Below are positions 4,708 to 5,738 of a DNA stretch of 5,738 nucleotides, piece by piece (position 1 is the first letter of the stretch; every line of letters starts with the position of its first letter). Source of the DNA: DATHCB01 sp035319765 (GTDB taxonomy: Archaea > Thermoproteota > Bathyarchaeia > Bathyarchaeales > SOJC01); the NCBI GenBank assembly GCA_035319765.1, contig DATHCB010000095.1, forward strand, positions 1 through 5,738, read 5' to 3'. The notes under the pieces were generated by a model, which made no database searches, was not told the origin of the DNA, and saw nothing but the letters and a program-made list of their open reading frames with translations. The position numbers were made by a program, and so were the translations under genes.

Positions 4708-5262
4708 ATGAAGGTCGAGTTTAAACACAGAACCCTGTTCGCTCTTGGAATGGCATTACTGGTCGTTGGTTTTCTTCTCTTCTATACGGCAAGTGGGATA
4801 AATTGGAATTACATCACAACTTACGATGAGACGGTTCATTTTTCATCTTCAGCGCTATACCCGTTCCCGTTTGGGCTTCTCCAAGACCATTCGATTTCTC
4901 CTCATGGCACCATTCTCATGCAATCGAATGATGTGCTCTCGCTCTCCGCGGGTTATATTTACAATTCTATCTCTCTACTTCTTCCTTTTATAAGAGCAGG
5001 CCCCTACGTAGTGCTTTTTGAGGGAAATAGAATCATAAGTTACGGGTCAGGGTCTTTGGATTTTGTCAATAATAGCACGAATCCGATTACCGTATCGTTA
5101 CATCTTGCTGAAAACGGAACAAACACCATTTCAGTCGGAATTACTTTGAACCATTATAAGGCTCCCAATTGGTTATGGGTTAGCTTCGGAGTTACTGCCG
5201 TATTAGGTGCATTCGTGGTAGCAGTAGTCTCGACACGACGTAACCCAGAAAAACCCAAATAA
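4708..5262 (+). CDS. Two-helix membrane-anchored ectodomain protein, unknown function
   Basis: 184 aa. A basic N-terminus (MKVEFKHR) precedes membrane helix 1 (about 9-27). A 125-residue domain rich in Ser, Asn, Thr and aromatic residues (28-153) looks mainly beta-sheet and carries sequons such as NNST (121-124) and NGT (136-138). Membrane helix 2 is about 154-175, with a short basic tail TRRNPEKPK. By the positive-inside rule both ends are cytoplasmic and the domain faces outward. The domain includes GPYVVLFEGNRIISYGSGSLDFVNNSTNPITVSLHL, with the alternation expected for a small beta-sandwich. No named family is recognised, though small archaeal proteins with two helices and an outer beta domain are common. 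ATG 4708 follows a plausible TATA box; GGGGG at 4690-4694 is a poor Shine-Dalgarno. It ends with TAA at 5260. The gene is framed by a 15-base inverted repeat. Confidence 0.8.
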   Translation: MKVEFKHRTLFALGMALLVVGFLLFYTASGINWNYITTYDETVHFSSSALYPFPFGLLQDHSISPHGTILMQSNDVLSLSAGYIYNSISLLLPFIRAGPYVVLFEGNRIISYGSGSLDFVNNSTNPITVSLHLAENGTNTISVGITLNHYKAPNWLWVSFGVTAVLGAFVVAVVSTRRNPEKPK

Positions 5263-5312
5263 CGCGTAATACCTACCTTTTCTCTGTCTGCGAGTCTTTC
5301 TTTGGGTTTGGG

Positions 5313-5327
5313 GGTAAAGTTTTATCC
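5313..5327 (-). repeat. Right arm of 15-base inverted repeat
   Basis: GGTAAAGTTTTATCC, exact reverse complement of 4593-4607. It is preceded by CTTTGGGTTTGGGG, and the left arm is preceded by CTTTGGGTTGGGTTGGG in the same direct orientation, so part of the context is direct and part inverted. Confidence 0.7.
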
Positions 5328-5378
5328 ACACACACACCTGTACGTACGCGTACGCGCGTGTGCGTGTATATATATATA
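5327..5378. repeat. Alternating pyrimidine-purine tract (Z-DNA-prone)
   Basis: After an 11-base CA run (5327-5337), bases 5339-5378 alternate pyrimidine and purine without a break for 40 bases. They pass from TG/TA/CG steps through CG-rich (5347-5358) and TG-rich steps to TATATATATA. CGTACGCGTACG (5343-5354) is a 12-base palindrome. The CA run can pair with GTGTGCGTGT (5358-5367) with one mismatch. Long alternations with CG and TG steps are the classic substrate for left-handed DNA or cruciforms under negative supercoiling; any use in the cell is inference. Confidence 0.85.
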
Positions 5379-5380
5379 AT

Positions 5381-5420
5381 CTGTCACTGTCACTCTCTGT
5401 CTGTCACTGTCACTCACCCT
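5381..5420. repeat. Nested 20-base tandem repeat
   Basis: Two 20-base units, 5381-5400 and 5401-5420, share their first 15 bases (CTGTCACTGTCACTC). Each contains two copies of the hexamer CTGTCA. A TATA-like palindrome CTTTATAAAG (5419-5428) follows at once. Confidence 0.85.
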
Positions 5421-5428
5421 TTATAAAG
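5419..5428. promoter_or_regulatory. Symmetrical TATA-like palindrome
   Basis: CTTTATAAAG is a perfect palindrome and a strong TATA match in either direction. On the plus strand it predicts transcription from about 5450. Further TATA-like sequences at 5472-5483 (ACTATATATAGT, palindromic) and around 5494-5504 make the true promoter of the downstream leader uncertain. Confidence 0.35.
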
Positions 5429-5570
5429 ACGAATAGATAGACAATTCTAGAGTTTTAGATATTCAAAAAATACTATATATAGTGTTTCAATTTTGGATAT
5501 ATTTATGAATTTCAAATTATCAGTTAAATAGAAGAGATTAAAGACATACAGTATAGTAGGAAGGATGAAT

Positions 5571-5594
5571 CTAGAGATACGGCAATATCTCTAG
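5571..5594 (+). promoter_or_regulatory. Perfect 9-bp hairpin
   Basis: CTAGAGATA (5571-5579) and TATCTCTAG (5586-5594) are perfectly complementary around the 6-base loop CGGCAA. In RNA a U-G and an A-U pair would extend the stem to about 11. The right arm touches a GGTGA Shine-Dalgarno-like sequence (5594-5598) before ATG 5601, so it could influence use of that start. There is no T-tract, so a terminator is unlikely. Confidence 0.6.
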
Positions 5595-5600
5595 GTGACA

Positions 5601-5666
5601 ATGCGGAAAAGTAGCAGGACCAAAAAGCCAAACCACTCCAAAATCTGGTTTTTTCCACTCCTATAA
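5601..5666 (+). other. Possible 21-codon leader ORF
   Basis: ATG 5601 opens a frame for a basic N-terminus (MRKSSRTKK) and a hydrophobic end (IWFFPLL) before TAA at 5664. GGTGA lies at 5594-5598, only two bases before the ATG, which is close. The ORF spans the left arms of both hairpins ahead of the 5687 gene and ends 20 bases before its start. Very short frames arise by chance, so coding is unproven. Confidence 0.2.
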
Positions 5667-5693
5667 AAAAATAGGAGTTGGTTTGAATGGTCC
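5617..5693 (+). promoter_or_regulatory. Two mutually exclusive inverted repeats over SD, TATA and start codon
   Basis: Long hairpin: GGACCA (5617-5622), CAAACC (5629-5634) and ACTCC (5635-5639) pair with TGGTCC (5688-5693), GGTTTG (5680-5685) and GGAGT (5674-5678). That is 17 base pairs with one bulged T and one internal loop. Short hairpin: ACTCCTAT (5657-5664) pairs perfectly with ATAGGAGT (5671-5678) around A6. Both need GGAGT, which is also the Shine-Dalgarno of ATG 5687. CTATAAAA (5661-5668) inside the short repeat is a TATA-like sequence, so the symmetry may act at DNA level as an operator instead. Confidence 0.55.
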
Positions 5694-5738
5694 AAGAAAA
5701 CAAAAATAATAATTGTCGAAAAGTAATAGATGAAGAGA
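5687..5738 (+). CDS. Start of a gene running off the window (partial)
   Basis: ATG 5687 opens a frame with no stop to the window edge, giving 17 residues (MVQENKNNNCRKVIDEE): polar, Asn/Lys/Glu-rich and probably cytosolic at its N-terminus. AGGAG (5673-5677) lies 9 bases before the ATG. A TATA-like CTATAAAA (5661-5668) predicts transcription from about 5690, which would make the mRNA leaderless or miss this ATG, so the two signals point to different start modes. Too little is visible to suggest a family. If the inverted repeats act as an operator, a self-regulating protein would be a reasonable guess, no more. Confidence 0.4.
   Translation, partial: MVQENKNNNCRKVIDEE

Larger units (their letters stand above)
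5263..5686. other. Repeat-rich intergenic region
   Basis: No confident gene lies in these 424 bases. From left to right there is a pyrimidine-rich stretch after the stop, the right arm of the inverted repeat, and a CA run leading into the pyrimidine-purine alternation. A nested CTGTCA tandem repeat and an AT-rich segment with several TATA-like palindromes follow. The region ends with a hairpin and leader region before the gene that starts at 5687. Items with support are listed separately. Confidence 0.7.

Noticed and set aside
4673..4711. 12-codon upstream ORF whose TGA overlaps the ATG of the 184-aa gene (ATGA).
   Set aside because: The TATA box at 4660-4667 predicts transcription from about 4690, after the ORF begins, and there is no ribosome site for it.
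5327..5420. CRISPR-like or satellite array in the repeat-rich region.
   Set aside because: Repeats are 6 and 20 bases and directly adjacent, with no spacers of regular length and no cas gene in view.
5565..5666. ATG at 5565 with an in-frame TAG at 5592 followed by GTG/ATG and an open frame to 5664, suggesting pyrrolysine read-through.
   Set aside because: At least two other genes here end in TAG (1389 and 4090), the joined product is only about 34 residues of unrecognised sequence, and the TAG lies in a hairpin arm. Nothing supports read-through.

Overview
The window looks like a chromosomal stretch from an uncultured archaeon, most likely of the Bathyarchaeia (MCG) type. The evidence is indirect. 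It includes a large secreted NosD-like right-handed beta-helix protein ending in VPEFQP, a hydrophobic helix and a Lys/Arg tail; a Cys-rich DUF3795-type protein; TATA/BRE-like boxes at sensible distances from starts; TTG starts; and little sign of bacterial -35/-10 promoters. No rRNA, tRNA, CRISPR array or transposase gene was recognised.

Layout. Bases 75-746 (-) encode a probable PD-(D/E)XK-fold protein of unknown role, divergent from a four-helix membrane protein at 960-1391 (+, TTG start). A 383-base gap follows. It holds a coding-like but start-less remnant on the minus strand and the promoter of a HIT-family nucleotide hydrolase at 1775-2191 (+, TTG start). The HIT gene converges on the NosD-like surface protein at 2377-3831 (-). 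Its upstream region carries degenerate 14-base tandem repeats and GC-alternating palindromes. The DUF3795-type gene (4090-4518, -) is next; its promoter argues for a shorter, nearly leaderless start. It is divergent from a two-helix membrane-anchored ectodomain protein (4708-5262, +).

The last 476 bases hold no confident complete gene but are dense in structure. They contain one arm of a 15-base inverted repeat whose other arm lies on the far side of the 184-aa gene, a 40-base perfect pyrimidine-purine alternation, and a nested 20-base tandem repeat. After these come a perfect 9-bp hairpin, a 21-codon possible leader ORF, and two overlapping, mutually exclusive inverted repeats that bury the Shine-Dalgarno and start codon of a gene running off the window at 5687.

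The genes do not form an obvious operon or pathway; most have their own promoter-like element. Three of the six main products (143 aa, 484 aa, 184 aa) are membrane or cell-surface proteins. The best candidate for something undescribed is the 5571-5693 structured leader/operator. The clearest protein-level oddities are the missing lysine in the nuclease-like protein and the dual-match C-terminal sorting signal.
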